Source of the DNA: Alteromonadaceae bacterium M269
GTDB taxonomy: Bacteria; Pseudomonadota; Gammaproteobacteria; Enterobacterales; Alteromonadaceae
Assembly (NCBI GenBank): GCA_004353515.1
Contig: SMNZ01000002.1
Location: 62,001 to 126,000 of the forward strand
Direction: 5' to 3'
Length of the DNA stretch: 64,000 bases
Positions within the stretch are counted from its first letter, which is position 1; every line of letters begins with the position of its first letter. Below the pieces are notes generated by a model that ran no database searches, was not told the DNA's origin, and was given only the letters and a program-made list of their open reading frames with translations. Position numbers and translations under genes: made by a program. Positions 62,589 through 64,000 of the stretch are shown here, piece after piece.

Positions 62589-64000
62589 ATGCCAATATTT
62601 AGACTGAGTTTTCTTTTTATCTTATTTTTCCTTTCTGGTGTTGCTGGTTTGCTCTATCAGGTTATGTGGATGAAAGAGTTAAGTTTGCTCTTTGGAAGCT
62701 CGACGCAAAGTGCCGCAGTGACCACTGCGGCGTTTTTTCTAGGCTTAGGTTTTGGCGCTCACTTCATCGGACAATGGGTAAAATCCAGAGCACTAAAGAG
62801 TGAGGGAAGCAGTCGGTTCTATCTAAGCTTTTATGCAGGGTTGGAAATTGCAATAGCGGCTAGTGCTTTGCTGTATTTTCTTATCTATCCTGCGTTTAAC
62901 AGTATCTATACCAACCTCTTTGAATACTTGCAGCTACAGCCTGAGTTACTCTTATTGGTTAAGTTGATATTGGCCATTTTCTTGTTGTCTATTCCTGCCT
63001 TTTTTATGGGGGGAACTTTGCCGGTAATGGCTGAGCTTGTCGTTGATGTTCAATCTAAGTTTGCAGGTCGTGTCGCTGGTATTTATTTTATTAACACCTT
63101 AGGTGCGTGTGCAGGCGCTATCGCCGGAGGCTTCTGGTTACCAAGAGTATTTGGTTTTGATGTGACTTATATCATTGCTATTGCGATTTCAGTCTCCCTC
63201 GCATTACTGGCTTTTGGTTATGGGCGCTATTCCGCTCCGAATGACAATCTGAATCCAAAAAGTGGTTCGAAAGCAAAGCAAAAGCAAATCACAAAGACGA
63301 AACATTCAGTGAAAATGCCTAGAGTCGTATTGCTTATTGCTGCCTGGTCTGGCTTTGCGAGTTTAGCGTTGCAGGTTTTGTGGACACGTCTGTTTGCCCA
63401 GGTTTTACAAAACTCGACTTATACATATTCAGCGATACTGGCAGTCTTTCTATTTGCTCTGACACTAGGTGCATTGATAGCGCAAAGATTCGCTCAAAAG
63501 AAACAATCTGAGGGATTTCTAGCAACGATTTTATTGTTAAGTGGCTTATTGGTTGCCTTAACGCCTTCTTTGTATATGTCGCTTACTAACGACATGACCT
63601 ACATTGGCGGTAAAGTAGAGTTAGCTGGGTATATCTTCGAAGTTGTGGGCTTGATTGCTGCCGTTATTGGCCCCGCAGTTTTGGCCATGGGCATATGCCT
63701 ACCTTATTTGTATAAGCTGATAGAAAGTGATGTTGGCGATCATTATGCTCAGGTTGTTGGTCGGATCAATTCAATCAACACCTTGGCAGCCATAGTAGGG
63801 AGTTTACTTGCAGGCTTTGTGTTGTTCAGTTGGCTAGGCACTTGGCACGCCATTTACTCTATTGCACTTTGTTATATGCTTGCAGCCGTTTTGCTCATGT
63901 CAAAGCAGACCTTAAGTTCAAGAAACTGGGGACTGGTCGGTGCGACAGCCGTGCTGATTATTTTACTTAACCCTGGAAAGTTACCCGTTGTACCTGTTGA
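62589..64000 (+). CDS. Spermidine-synthase-like membrane protein, N-terminal part
   Basis: The frame opens at the ATG at 62589 and runs without a stop off the right edge, at least 470 codons. The visible part is hydrophobic, with about 12 membrane segments (SFLFILFFLSGVAGLLYQVM, GAHFIGQW, FFMGGTLPVMAELVVD, GIYFINTLGACAGAIAGGFW). That is typical of the membrane half of fused transporter/spermidine-synthase-like proteins, whose methyltransferase-like domain would follow beyond the window. The ribosome-binding site is weak. The function of this family is uncertain; a link to zinc is not indicated beyond proximity. Confidence 0.75.
   Translation, partial: MPIFRLSFLFILFFLSGVAGLLYQVMWMKELSLLFGSSTQSAAVTTAAFFLGLGFGAHFIGQWVKSRALKSEGSSRFYLSFYAGLEIAIAASALLYFLIYPAFNSIYTNLFEYLQLQPELLLLVKLILAIFLLSIPAFFMGGTLPVMAELVVDVQSKFAGRVAGIYFINTLGACAGAIAGGFWLPRVFGFDVTYIIAIAISVSLALLAFGYGRYSAPNDNLNPKSGSKAKQKQITKTKHSVKMPRVVLLIAAWSGFASLALQVLWTRLFAQVLQNSTYTYSAILAVFLFALTLGALIAQRFAQKKQSEGFLATILLLSGLLVALTPSLYMSLTNDMTYIGGKVELAGYIFEVVGLIAAVIGPAVLAMGICLPYLYKLIESDVGDHYAQVVGRINSINTLAAIVGSLLAGFVLFSWLGTWHAIYSIALCYMLAAVLLMSKQTLSSRNWGLVGATAVLIILLNPGKLPVVPV

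Noticed and set aside
1-64000. tRNA, rRNA, CRISPR arrays, transposases or phage genes
   Set aside because: None was recognised in reading both strands; no regularly spaced repeats or insertion-sequence ends were seen.

Overview
This window reads as a contiguous piece of a marine gammaproteobacterial chromosome, most likely an Alteromonadales (Alteromonadaceae-like) organism. The basis is inference from gene content: a NagP/NagB-II/LacI-type NagR GlcNAc module, a DgcN-DgcA D-glutamate module of the kind described in Pseudoalteromonas, a GH97 glucosidase, many c-di-GMP proteins, and a Zur regulon with a TonB receptor. Base composition is moderate and fairly even, except for a very T-rich stretch at about 48.0-48.4 kb. 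I see no tRNA, rRNA, CRISPR array, transposase or prophage.

Layout. 0-5.6 kb: D-amino-acid metabolism (D-aminoacylase end, LysR, dgcN-dgcA) interrupted by a membrane diguanylate cyclase. 5.6-10.3 kb: GlcNAc catabolism (nagP, nagA, nagB-II, nagR) with a perfect 20-bp NagR operator. 10.6-12.9 kb: a LysR gene divergent from a serine hydroxymethyltransferase. 13.0-16.1 kb: a secreted GEVED/M11-like metalloprotease and a GntR regulator that share a near-identical operator. 16.1-17.4 kb: TetR and cytochrome P460. 17.6-20.7 kb: a BlaI-like repressor and an M56 membrane protease next to a HupE/anchor/His-rich operon; four copies of an ACC-n11-GGT palindrome link the two operons. 20.7-23.4 kb: two MarR regulators with cysteine-rich tails and small envelope proteins. 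23.5-27.2 kb: a Cpx-like two-component system with a Spy-like chaperone and a sterol-desaturase-family hydroxylase. 27.6-34.6 kb: two GGDEF/EAL proteins around a GH97 glucosidase. 34.7-37.1 kb: lipoprotein, glyoxalase and SMP-30/yellow-like protein. 37.2-45.2 kb: LysR and AraC regulators and a beta-oxidation operon containing an alpha-methylacyl-CoA racemase-like gene. 45.3-48.5 kb: AraC/DUF1772/NmrA genes, an AraC remnant and a T-rich tract. 48.5-53.6 kb: a di-heme oxidoreductase, TetR, GST, small proteins and a degenerate EAL protein. 53.8-62.5 kb: a zinc-limitation regulon (two COG0523 GTPases, DUF1826, a ZIP-like/SO_0444 fusion permease, a TonB receptor with Glu/His loops, Zur, a MerC-like protein) with four good Zur boxes. 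The window ends inside a spermidine-synthase-like membrane protein.

The best candidates for undescribed biology are the BlaI/M56-controlled HupE-anchor-DUF6488 operon and the Zur-cluster fusion permease with its acidic-loop TonB receptor. The regulatory assignments come from repeated palindromes read by eye; none has been tested computationally or experimentally here.
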